From: Phellopilus nigrolimitatus
Taxonomy: Eukaryota > Basidiomycota > Agaricomycetes > Hymenochaetales > Hymenochaetaceae
DNA: 26,511 bases
Direction: 5' to 3'
NCBI GenBank assembly: GCA_021029095.1
Contig: JAJOHG010000357.1
Location: 1-26,511 of the forward strand
A program made the position numbers and the translations under genes. The notes below the pieces were generated by a model. That model made no database searches and was not told the origin of the DNA. It saw only the letters and a list, made by a program, of their open reading frames with translations. Within the stretch, counting starts at the first letter, position 1; every line of letters begins with the position of its first letter. Of the stretch, positions 12,301 through 21,700 are shown one piece after another.

Positions 12301-13913
12301 TGCCTCCTGTGCCGGCCTTGCCACCAGACGCGAGTGCGCCTGGTGCGCATCCCTCTGCACTAAACCTCCAAGATTTCTTACCCATCGCACAATCTCCTGC
12401 GGAGACAGTTGGAAGCGAGGCTCTCCCCACGCCACGGCCTATGAGTTACGGTCGTTTAGGGCTTGCAACCACGCCATATATAGCTGACGGGTCGAATTCC
12501 TCTGGCACGAACGCTAACATAGGCCCGGGAGCAAGTGCACCACCCATGCAGAAATCGCCGTCTACGAGTACGACACCGTCCACATCGACGGCAACGGTGC
12601 CGGCGAGTTCCGACTATTTCTCTCTTCGCCGCCGGCCGTCTACATCGCAATCTGCATCTTCGACAACCCAAACTGCTGTGGCAGACGACGACTTCTCTGG
12701 ATGGGGAGGTCCTGGGAGCGCGAAAAACCATGCGCTGAATGAGCTCGGTTCGCCGATACCAAGCACGCCGGGTGGGTTCATGGGTCGTCTGAAAAACTTG
12801 GGAAAAAACACGCGGAGAGCTGCGACTGAGGTCGAAACTCCGTCTGCCGCGGGGCAGCCATCTAGCGGGTCTAATGAATACGAAGGCGAGGTAAGGATTT
12901 TCTACTGTATTTTCTCAAGCCATTCCAGTCCGGAGTCGGGGTTAATATGGTCTCGTAGGACTCGACATTGTCGCCCCAGACGTTCGTCCAACGCCTCAAA
13001 TCCCAGATCTCGCCTCCACCAACCGCAGAAGCGCCGCCCCTTCCTATCCCTTCTGATGTTGCCGTCATTATATCAGAAGAGTTACCATCAGGATGGATGC
13101 CAGTTTACCGCGGGTTAGTAGGTAACGTTGGAGCCGACGTGCAAGCGCTCGAGGAAGCTTTACCGTCTTGGCTGCTCGAATTCCTACTCACAAACAAGGC
13201 GCCGGCCGTTCCAGTGACGAAGTTGAGCTTTATACTGTTGCCTGCTCAAATACCTCCGGGATTGAGGGCAGAGTATGGCGAAACGCTTCCGGAGCTATTG
13301 AACACGTACGTGCCTTCTTGTATTTGCGTCTAAAGCTAATGTCTGTTTATTGGCTCGTTTCTATTAGCTCTCAATCGAAGTTGTCCGCAAGTAGGTTTTT
13401 GCGAGTGAAAAAACTTGCCTATCACGTAAGGCTTACTCCTTAATCTCCCGTGATATAACTTATTCGAATTTCCTGTAGATCCAAGATAAACTAGACAGGA
13501 CTCCACAATCTCCGTCATCTGTCAAATCAGCCTCTCCACGGTCGTCCACCGATACTGCGAACACGGCCAGCACCGCCAATGCGCAAAGCCACAATCACGG
13601 GTCATTTTCTCCAGCTTCCGATGCGACCTCGCGTCCAACGCCTGCTTCATCCTCTTCTCCCGCATCGCGCTCTTCGACTCCGCGTCTCTCGCCCAACCTT
13701 CATCTCCTCGGCCACGGCACCGGAACACATCTCCCCCGCGCGGAGGATGCGTACGAGATTCTTTGTAATGACCAGGTGCTCCCATTGGAAATGACGCTCG
13801 CGGCCGTGCGCCAGTTTGTATGGCGCCAGTCGAGCGAGCTCGTTATGCATTATCGACGGAAACCCGGATCAAATGTTTTGACGGAGTTAGATGTGAATGC
13901 AAGAGCACTTTGA
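9346..13913 (+). CDS. WDR48: WDR48/Duf1-like WD40 protein, deubiquitinase cofactor
   Basis: Homologue of human WDR48 (UAF1), yeast Duf1 and fission yeast Bun107: a WD40 protein that binds and activates ubiquitin-specific proteases of the USP1/USP12/USP46 group. Predicted 1344 aa. Exons: 9346-9936, 9995-10064, 10183-10297, 10365-10653, 10706-12044, 12100-12890, 12959-13305, 13368-13425, 13479-13913. WD repeats are visible in the first 480 residues or so: '[16 protein letters not shown]', '[16 protein letters not shown]', '[15 protein letters not shown]', '[16 protein letters not shown]', '[14 protein letters not shown]', '[14 protein letters not shown]'. The C-terminal part (DUF3337 type) starts around '[19 protein letters not shown]' and ends with '[20 protein letters not shown]'. 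It is about twice the length of human WDR48 (677 aa). The excess is Ser/Thr/Pro-rich, low-complexity sequence between the propeller and the C-terminal region and near the end. Start is the first ATG, followed by the family-typical [10 protein letters not shown]. Confidence 0.93.
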
Positions 13914-14362
13914 AACTCAGCTGGTGCTTGAGTTTGATAATTCTCATCTGACGATGGACATAGGCATGCTTTGTGAGGAAGTGGAAGTCTTCTTAGCTCC
14001 ATACGTATACTACATTATCCTGTTATGTCTCATCGTGTTGTAGCTCTACCTGCTTGAAGTCATATGCAACATTCATTTTAATGAAGTAGTTCAAGTAACA
14101 AGAAAATCTCGCAGGATAGAAGTATTTATACAAAGATTAGTAGCTAGGAAACCGCCAAATTGGTGCATATACCTGGCAGTCCGATAGTATCAACCGGCTT
14201 CAAACTCGACAGGGATCATACAAGCAACCATTAGATTTCATAATTTTCTCATATCTTGAGCAGCGTCTTCCAGTAGCAGTCCAAAGTGTGATGAATATTG
14301 GCGAGCAATACACACACATTAGAGAATTATTTGCTTTGGTATGTAATATACGTACGCCTCCT
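13914..14362. other. Intergenic DNA downstream of WDR48, no gene seen
   Basis: About 450 bp of AT-rich sequence between the WDR48 stop and the transposon at 14365. It should contain the WDR48 3' end and polyadenylation signals, but no canonical AATAAA was seen. No coding region longer than a short chance frame is present, and no RNA gene was recognised. Confidence 0.5.
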
Positions 14363-14364
14363 TA

Positions 14365-14494
14365 CAGCATATCCGGAAAACCTTGTCAGTGTGTGTTTTC
14401 ATTTTCGTTTTTTGTACGGTTTTCCCAAAGAGGAATTCCTTACCCAAAGTAGCAATCCTTACCCAAAATGGAACTCCTTACTGAATGCGGCCAC
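14365..14494 (+). repeat. Left 130-bp terminal inverted repeat
   Basis: Pairs with 14708-14837; the only mismatch seen is in GGAACTCC (left) versus GGAATTCC (right, reverse complement). It includes the subterminal repeats CCTTACCCAAA near 14437 and 14457. Confidence 0.9.
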
Positions 14495-14498
14495 CTAC

Positions 14499-14691
14499 CT
14501 AAACAGGCGATGATTGACGTGTTGTTCGACACTGTGCGTGCTCGTTGTGTCGTGCCATCTTACTTGCTAACTCAAGAATTGTATAGATATCATTAGGGAC
14601 ATAGCCATTATTATAAAGCCAGATTCCGCGTTGCTTGATGTTCTCCCTGAGTACTTTGCCCTCCTCACGACACGGCTTACATGTGTCGATC
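14499..14691 (-). pseudogene. Probable transposase N-terminal (helix-turn-helix) fragment
   Basis: Read on the minus strand from an ATG at 14691, the core of the element encodes about 63 residues including 'LRENIKQRGIWLYNNGYV' followed by 'PNDIYTIL'. The pattern (basic helix, R-G-x-x-L-Y-x-x-G-Y, then x-D-I-x-x-I-L) resembles the homeodomain-like helix-turn-helix at the start of Tc1/mariner and related DDE transposases. No DDE catalytic domain follows, because the right half of such a gene is absent. A GTAAG near 14556 could be an old splice donor. The assignment rests on motif resemblance only. Confidence 0.4.
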
Positions 14692-14707
14692 ATTCCCGGA
14701 TATGGCA

Positions 14708-14837
14708 GTGGCCGCATTCAGTAAGGAATTCCATTTTGGGTAAGGATTGCTACTTTGGGTAAGGAATTCCTCTTTGGGAAAACCGTACAAAAAACGAAAA
14801 TGAAAACACACACTGACAAGGTTTTCCGGATATGCTG
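14708..14837 (-). repeat. Right 130-bp terminal inverted repeat
   Basis: Reverse complement of 14365-14494 with one mismatch; ends GGATATGCTG, followed by the TA target-site copy at 14838-14839. Confidence 0.9.
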
Positions 14838-14839
14838 TA

Positions 14840-14997
14840 AAAATCTCGAATGGTCTTTGCTGATTGCAAAGGCACGTCGGCAAATAGAATCTAATGCCGC
14901 TAGTGTAGAATTTGGTCCTTCCATATAAAGAAGTCGCTTGCCGTGGTGGCTGAGTGTGCACTAACTCGTTGTTCAACTTCAACTACGAGCTTCAAAA
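14840..14997 (+). promoter_or_regulatory. Proximal promoter of NTPase copy B, bounded by the transposon
   Basis: Only 158 bp separate the transposon end from the predicted ATG at 14998. A TATAAA at 14924-14929 lies 69 bp upstream of the ATG, a reasonable place for a TATA box given short fungal leaders. The insertion means that all promoter sequence upstream of about -160 is now transposon or what used to lie 473 bp closer. Confidence 0.45.
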
Positions 14998-17900
14998 ATG
15001 AACTTCCCTTGTAAACGCTCTGGATCCCCTCTTATCTCTGGAATGGGAAAGAAGCCATGCAAAGAAATGCTTGTTAACGTTGCGGAAGCTTTTGCCCGTG
15101 AAATTGGAAATAGCGAGGCTGTCAACATACCCTACGATTTCAATGTACTTGTAACCAAAGGTGAACTAGGAGTCATCCTGCTAGGCGGTGTCTTATATAC
15201 ATTACAAGAGAAGGCGGTCAAGTTCGGGGTAGTAAACGAATCTAGCAACCCAACTTTTCCAGAAGTCGGCGCAGCCTCGCGCTACGTTCGAACCCTTCCT
15301 TTGAATGAGAGACAAGATATCGGCAGTAAGCTTCAGAATGCACGCGACAACGGAAACTGGATTGCATTTAGCGAGGACTTCTGTTCGTCTTTTGTGTTTG
15401 TTCAGCTCAGAGGCTACACCTAATCCACGTCTGCAGACAATATTGATATGATCGTTGGTGACCCTCCAGAAGAAGTTACGTCAACAACTATGCCTCAGGA
15501 AAAAGGTGAATTAATTCCTACAAGATAAACTTTTGTATGTGCTTACCCTGTATCAGCGACACTGGCCGGATGGGAGCGACAATATGTTGGCTCAACTGTG
15601 GACGAACTATGGAGGCACATCTTGAGATGCTTCGACGCCGCCACGCGACCTGATAAGTATGTTAATATTTGTCCCATTATCCAGTCATCGGGAACGGGAA
15701 AGTCCCGCGCCGTCGATCAACTCAGCACCACGCATTTTGTACTTCCCTTTTGCCTCCGGTTGCGCGGTTCATCTGGTAGGCACACCATATTTCGATCTCG
15801 TATCCTTTAAGTTGAAAGTTTATTCTAAAGGATTTCCACCCGGTGACCATCAAATCCGGGAGTTTCTAACTCGTGAGGTCGAAACAAAGTCAGAGACGCT
15901 TAAACTTGTGGACGTGTTTCTCGCGTCTCTTTTTACCGTTGCGTTAAACGAGCTTAAGGATTTGTACGACCCGGATGACATTGATTACACGGATTTGGCG
16001 AGAGACTTCCGTCTACGCATGACAGATGGACAAACGATGAAACAAACAAACAAATTTCGGAAAGATTTCTACGATAAAGTTGTCAACATGGCAGATAAGG
16101 TGGCTAGCACTCAATAGGTTTACTCATTGCCGTTAGGTACTAACCAGTAATGAGCAGAATCTCAGAAAAGCCAGCGCGCCTGCATCGAATTCTCAGGAGG
16201 GGTCAATCACGGAAGGCCTTGCCAATACATCATCGAAACTCGTCGTGGATGACGTTTTCAATGAAGAACGTAATGAGGACTCAATCGCGGTGACTGCATC
16301 CGAGGTTTCTAAGAGGGAGCTAGATGAGTCAACTCGCGTTGATGCCTCGCTGATCCGCCAGTCTTCACTCGCGTCTTCCGAAATCTCCAAAGAAAGACTT
16401 GGCTCGTCGAAAGTGAATGACACACCGGTTCGACCATCTACAACCCGAAAACTCTCCTATAATGTTCTAGTACGATTGGAGGATTTCCTTAAGTCGTTTA
16501 CAGTCGAGCCGCCCTCATCCCCAACAATAAAGGCTAAAGGTAAGTTATCCCATATCCGGAACTAATGGGTACTTATCAATGCCTTTGTTTAGCAGGGAGG
16601 AAAGCTGGCAAAAATGCGGAGGAAAGATTCCATCCCCTCGTAATCATCGCTTTTGACGAGGCAGCGGCTCTCACTACTTTTAAGAAATACGAGAAACCGG
16701 CTTTCGTTCCACTACGTCAGGAACTCCGAGCGCTTAATGAACGCTCCTTATTTTCGCTTTTTCTTTCTACTACCGGACAGATATCAGCATTCGCATCACC
16801 TAGTGGGCTGCCCGATGGTTCATTCCGACTCAAAAACGGGGAGCTGGATCTTAACATCCCCTTCACGAGTGTTGGCTTCGATCTTTTCGCGAAAAGGAGG
16901 GAAGATGGTTCCGAAAGGAGTAACAATGATCTCCTGACCATCTTCGAGGTCACAAGCGAATGGTTTATGGCTCATCTAGGCCGCGCTCTGTAAGCATGCT
17001 TCTTTTCGCGTCACCTTGATCCTACTAACTAACCTTTAGGTGGGCCTCGCGACTGGGCGACTGCGAAAATTCTGTAAGGGACGAAATAGTGGGATTTGCT
17101 GCCGCGAAACTCATGAACATGGATAATTTCGACAACCGGAAGGCTCACGACTTCACTCGCGATCAGCGCTTCGCCTGTCTTGCTCAGCGGCTGCCGTTCG
17201 AATTCAATTCTACGTCCTATCTCTCCCGCGATGAGCAAAAATCGCAGGTCGAAAATCACATGCGCATCTGCTTGAAAGTGGACCCAGTCTACGAGAGTAT
17301 GGTGACTTTGTCCGCTTCAGAGCCCCTGCTGTCTGAGGCGGCCTTTGGCATCATGCAAAACAGCAACTACAATGTTGAAGATGCGCTTTTAAATGTCTTG
17401 GAGGGTTTCTCGGTTCATAAAGGCGATCGTGGAGAGTTTCTCGCTCTTTTGATTTTGATACAGGCCAGAGATGCCGCCGTACGTTCATGCGAAGAAAACA
17501 ACAAAGCCATGTGGGAAAATATGCGAATCCTCAGAAACCCGGAGGGCCAGAAGCTGGAATGGAAACGTGCTATTTCTGTTTCCAGTTTCATCGGACACCT
17601 TTTCAACGGTTTGCACAAGGACATCATCGATGGAATCGAAAAAGATTTCAAAGGCGCAAATATACATTTCAACCACTTTATAAAAGGACACGAGCACAAG
17701 CTCACGAACAGGAAATATCTTATGCGAATGCTCGCCCGCGGCGCTGGGTTACTTTGTGCCAACAATCAAGAACTAATCGATGCTGCTTTGCCCTTCGTCA
17801 TAAATGATGTTATACGCCGAAAATACATCGGTCAGATTGTCTCTCAGGTAAAAAATGACCCGAAGTACGGATGGAAGCCCAAGTGGGGATTGTTTGACAG

Positions 17901-18297
17901 GATGAACCAGTATCGGCTTAAAATGATAGGCCAAGATGATCGCCCCCTTCCTACTATTCGAATCTTCTTCGCGTTGGCGTCTACTAAACCCAATATCGAG
18001 GCCAGGAGGAAGGTTGTCGAATGCGACAACGGCAGTAGTTATATCGCCTACGACATCTGGTGCGCGGGACTTTCTAGCGACTTTATCAAACCTATCGCCA
18101 AAGAGAAGCAAAACGTATGGGAGGCTTTGCTCGATGCATCGTATCCGTGGAGGGATCTTTACCGTATTGACGGCGAGATAGGGATGCAAAAGCAATTGCA
18201 GGAATTGACTCCTTGTGCAGCGACCCCTTCTCCGTTTTGGGAGAACTTTTATCCGCTGGAAAGTGATACGGATAGCGATGAAGAGGATGAAGACTAG
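14998..18297 (+). CDS. Large P-loop NTPase, Crinkler-like family (copy B)
   Basis: Predicted 992-aa paralogue of the gene at 6012-9124. Exons: 14998-15382, 15437-15505, 15557-15775, 15831-16099, 16158-16539, 16593-16989, 17040-18297. The same order is seen: N-terminal helical region, P-loop IIQSSGTGKSR (192-202), Walker B LVIIAFDEAAAL (from 457), a sensor-like strand with FFLSTTG-like sequence, and a long C-terminal domain with 'SEPLLSEAAFGIMQNS' and 'YDIWCAGLSSDFIKPI', then an acidic tail. All six introns match copy A in order and phase (1,1,1,0,1,2). Exon 5 is 382 nt against 136 nt in copy A, adding about 82 residues rich in Ser, Glu, Asp and Arg between the P-loop region and Walker B. Exon 6 begins at a TAGCAG double acceptor (16591-16595) where either AG keeps the frame. 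C-terminal identity to copy A is roughly 55-60% by eye. Function unknown; the Crinkler link is by NTPase-module resemblance. Confidence 0.8.
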
Positions 18298-18776
18298 AAT
18301 TGACGCTACCGAAGCCACCCCCGCTTGAAGAGCGGAGTTTGTTTCATGAACGACTGAACTGTCCGGACAGTTGGTGCGCATCGGAACGGGATTGCAACGA
18401 TGTATTTACAGCCTGCATCATAATTGCTTGAAGTATTTCTGGAACAACATTTACACTGGAGTTTTACACACCGCGGCAATGTCATTTTCTTTCCTCACGA
18501 ATAACGTGAAGTATAGATTTGGACCGTACTGTAATTCTCAATTCCTTCAAAACTCTCATGAGTATAAATGTGATAATATGCGCCGTAGCCATGCACGAGC
18601 CCGAGGATCTCGTATTTAACAATCTGGTCCCGGGCCAGGATAATGTTATTATGGCAGATGGGAAGTATACAACAAGTATTGCGTAGATAGTGCTACAATA
18701 AAACAACACGAAAAGGATAATAATCGAAGCTAGTAAACCGCAGTACCATAACAAAGTAGGTGGCTCGCCTGGAGTC
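18298..18776. other. Convergent spacer between NTPase copy B and SMC2, no gene seen
   Basis: About 480 bp holding the 3' ends of two convergent genes. A GTCCGGAC palindrome lies at 18360-18367 (ctGTCCGGACag), and an AATAAAA at 18697-18703 is a possible plus-strand polyadenylation signal. A 185-codon minus-strand frame that starts inside SMC2 crosses the spacer, but it is antisense-frame noise beyond the SMC2 stop. Confidence 0.5.
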
Positions 18777-21700
18777 TTACTTTCCTGATGCCCTTCCTCT
18801 CCTCGCCCTTCGTGCTGCGTCTTCGTTCTCTTTATCATCACCGGCGTACAAAGCAGAGGTGGATCTCTGCGCCGTCCTCTCCACGACACTTGTGCCATCC
18901 CTAAATCGTGTGCGGAAAAGCACGTTCGCGTTCGTGAATAAACCTTCTTTGAGAGAGACGACGATGAACTGAGAGCCTTTGAAGCGGGTACGGAAGAGCT
19001 GGCCGATGTGTTGGGTGTGCGATAGATCGAGAGCTGCATCGATTTCGTCTAAGATGTACATAGGCGCTGGCTTGAATTGCAAGAGGGACATGATAAGGGA
19101 GAGAGCAATGAGGGACCTAGGCAGTAGTCTTCAGTAACTTTACATCGTTTAAGAGAAATTCAGAGTACCGTTGCCCACCGCTGAGTTCCGTCAGGCTTTG
19201 CTTCCAAACTGACCCGAGCTGGACCTTCACTTCCAGGCCCTGGGTGAGATCCTGGCCTTCAGGAGGCTGAAGCTTTGCAAAGTTCCCGGGCAGAAGCTCT
19301 CCAAAAATGCCACCGAAATCACTGCATCCGAACTTTCTCATCAAATCAAATCAATCCTTAAGCAGACAAGACGACGCACCCATTCACTTTCTCCCATGTC
19401 TTTTGAAGAGCGTCCCGTTTATATCGATCTAGTTCTTCGATAGTTGCTTCGATCTTTTCCTTGTCCTTCAATACAGTAGACATCATCTTCTTCAATGCTG
19501 CTTCTCTCTTTTCCACGCTAGGTACGAGGTTAACAAAGTGAAGCGAGTTAGCATCGCGAGTGGTCGCTCACCTATCGATCATGTTGAGCACCTTCGGGTT
19601 GATCTTTTTCTTCATCCCCTTCTGCTGCTCTTCGAGCTCACGCGCCTTTTCTTTAAGCCGTCCCATGTCGTTCGCGCCGAAATCAAATGCAGATCCTTGC
19701 TTGCCGAAAAATCTGAGTGCATTGGCCGTTAGCAGGAAAGTCAAACTACGAGGGTAAACAACTTACTTCTTTTCCTCCGAAATCCAGTCATACATCTTCT
19801 CCAAATTAGCCACGAAATTTTGTGCTGAGGTCTTGTCCTTTGTAAGGGCTTGCAAGTCGTGCTCGAGCTTCTTCAACTGCAGGTCCGCGTCAGATATCGC
19901 TTGTTTCTTATCTTTGATAACGCTTTCAAGTTCCTTCAGTTCGTTATCAAATCGCGTAAGAGTCGCTCGCTCTTCCTGTAGCTTCCGTAGTGCGTCTGTA
20001 TGTGCCATCTAGAAATAAGGTATGTAGCTTAATATGAAAGACGGAAAGAGTGCTTGTGAACCAAGTCAGACCTCGTTTTTAGTCAACTCCTTCATGAGTT
20101 TCTCGAGTTCCTTGCGGAGGCTGGAAACACTTGCTTCAGCGTCAGCGACGGCTGCATTCGCGTTTTCTATATCGCCTTCCGTTTGCTCTAAACAGGCGTC
20201 AGTAGTGAGATATATACCAGTGCGTTCAACTTACCTAACTCAAGAGTGGCGGTCTGTAGTTCCTTTTGCTCCGTTTTAACCTTTACAGATTGCTTTTGGA
20301 GAGTCGACTTGAGCTTGGAGATTTCAGACTATCGAGCATGTCAGACATACGCGAGGTCGTATGAAACCGAAAGATATATACCTTCAGTTCATTGATTTTA
20401 CCGTCTTTATTGTTCTTGAATTCGTCCATATCTTTCTCGAGCTTTGAGCATTCTGATTTAGCCTCTGCCTGCCTAGTTTTCGCAGACTGCACGGCTTCCT
20501 CCAAGTCCGCGATCGCTTTCTTGAGAGCCTCTATTTCAGACCCAACCTTTTTCATCATTAGTTTCTCTCAGATAGATTTATCGTTAACGATGTACTCACT
20601 CGAGCAGCATTGCTTCCTCCCACCTGTTCCCCTAACAATCCCATTTCATGCTCTTTGATCTCCAAATCGCTCGCCATCCTCTTCCACTGCTCTCGTCCTG
20701 CGCGGCTTCGCTCCGCTTCCACTTCAAGAGCCTCGAGACGTTGTCGTGCCTCGCGCAGCTTCTGCTCCGCTCTCTGTAACTCTTGAACCTTGACAAGGAT
20801 CCCACTTCCACTCGGCGCCGATCCACCGCTCAAGGTACCGGAAGGGTCATATACATCGCCATCAAGCGTAACAGACCGTACGCCGCCGACTTCTTTGGAG
20901 AACGTAACAAGCTTCGCAGATTCTGCGTCGTCGCAGACAAGCGTGTCGCCGAAGACGTACGCCATCGCGTTCGATACTTCATCGGGATATCCGACGAGAG
21001 AAAGGGCCAGACGCACTTTGCCTTGCGCGAGCCGCGTTGCAGTTTGAAGTTTCTTTGAGTTTGTCAGCAGACATAAAATTGATAGTTATAGGTGCTTACT
21101 TGCGCGGACATCTTGAATGAGTTGATCTTATTCAAGGGAATGATCGTGACACGTTTCTTAAGCCTGCCGTTCTGGAGAAGCTCCTTGCCGATTTTCTCGT
21201 CCTGGACAACGACATTGTAAAGCTTCCCACCTGCGGTAATCTCAAGTGCCGTAGATTTCGGAAAGTCGGAGGGGTCCAGAGTGATTAAAGCCGCGACTAA
21301 GCCCTTTACCTTGGAGCGATCAAAGTTCGGAGTTGGCGACGTATAGCTGAAATCTAATGAGGCGAGACGCTGTCGCGTTGCGTCGCGTTCCTACGAATAC
21401 GATTAGTAGACACTCGACCAGATTCAGGACGAACACACCTCTGTCAGTTGCCGGACCTCTGCCTTGGAAGCTCGGAGAGCCATTTCACTCTGTGTCTCCT
21501 TTTCAGTGCTCCATCCGCTCGCCTCAACTTTTTTCCTGAGTGCCTCAACCTCGCGTTGTTTCGCCTCGAGGTTCCGCCTACCGTCGCCCGCTTCCTTCTC
21601 GACCTCTTTCCAACGCTTTTCGAGTATCTTCAGATCCTTCTGTGACATGCCGAGCTTGACACGACTCTGCTCCTCCTCGGCAGCGGCTTGTGCAAGACGC

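Larger units (their letters stand above)
14365..14837. mobile_element. 473-bp young inverted-repeat transposon with TA target site
   Basis: The 130-bp termini, 14365-14494 and 14708-14837, are inverted copies with a single mismatch. They begin CAGCATATCCGG and are directly flanked by TA at 14363-14364 and 14838-14839. The CAG start plus TA duplication fits the Tc1/mariner group. The 213-bp core (14495-14707) carries a minus-strand frame that looks like the helix-turn-helix start of a transposase, so this may be an internally deleted derivative. Within each repeat the unit CCTTACCCAAA occurs twice, followed by a degenerate CCTTACTGAA, as expected of subterminal transposase-binding sites. The element lies 160 bp upstream of the NTPase copy B start. 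Confidence 0.88.

Noticed and set aside
14298..14982. Two open frames (14298-14513 plus, 14677-14982 minus) sharing a long identical peptide, which could look like a duplicated gene
   Set aside because: The identity comes from the 130-bp inverted repeats read on opposite strands; there is no independent coding signal.
6012..18297. Naming the two NTPase genes as true Crinkler effectors
   Set aside because: No LFLAK-type header, no HVLVVVP-like motif and no recognised nuclease domain were visible; only NTPase-module resemblance, so the label is kept as 'like'.
18482..19039. 185-codon minus-strand frame crossing the SMC2 3' end
   Set aside because: It is out of frame with the conserved SMC2 C-terminus and runs through the 3' flank; chance frame.
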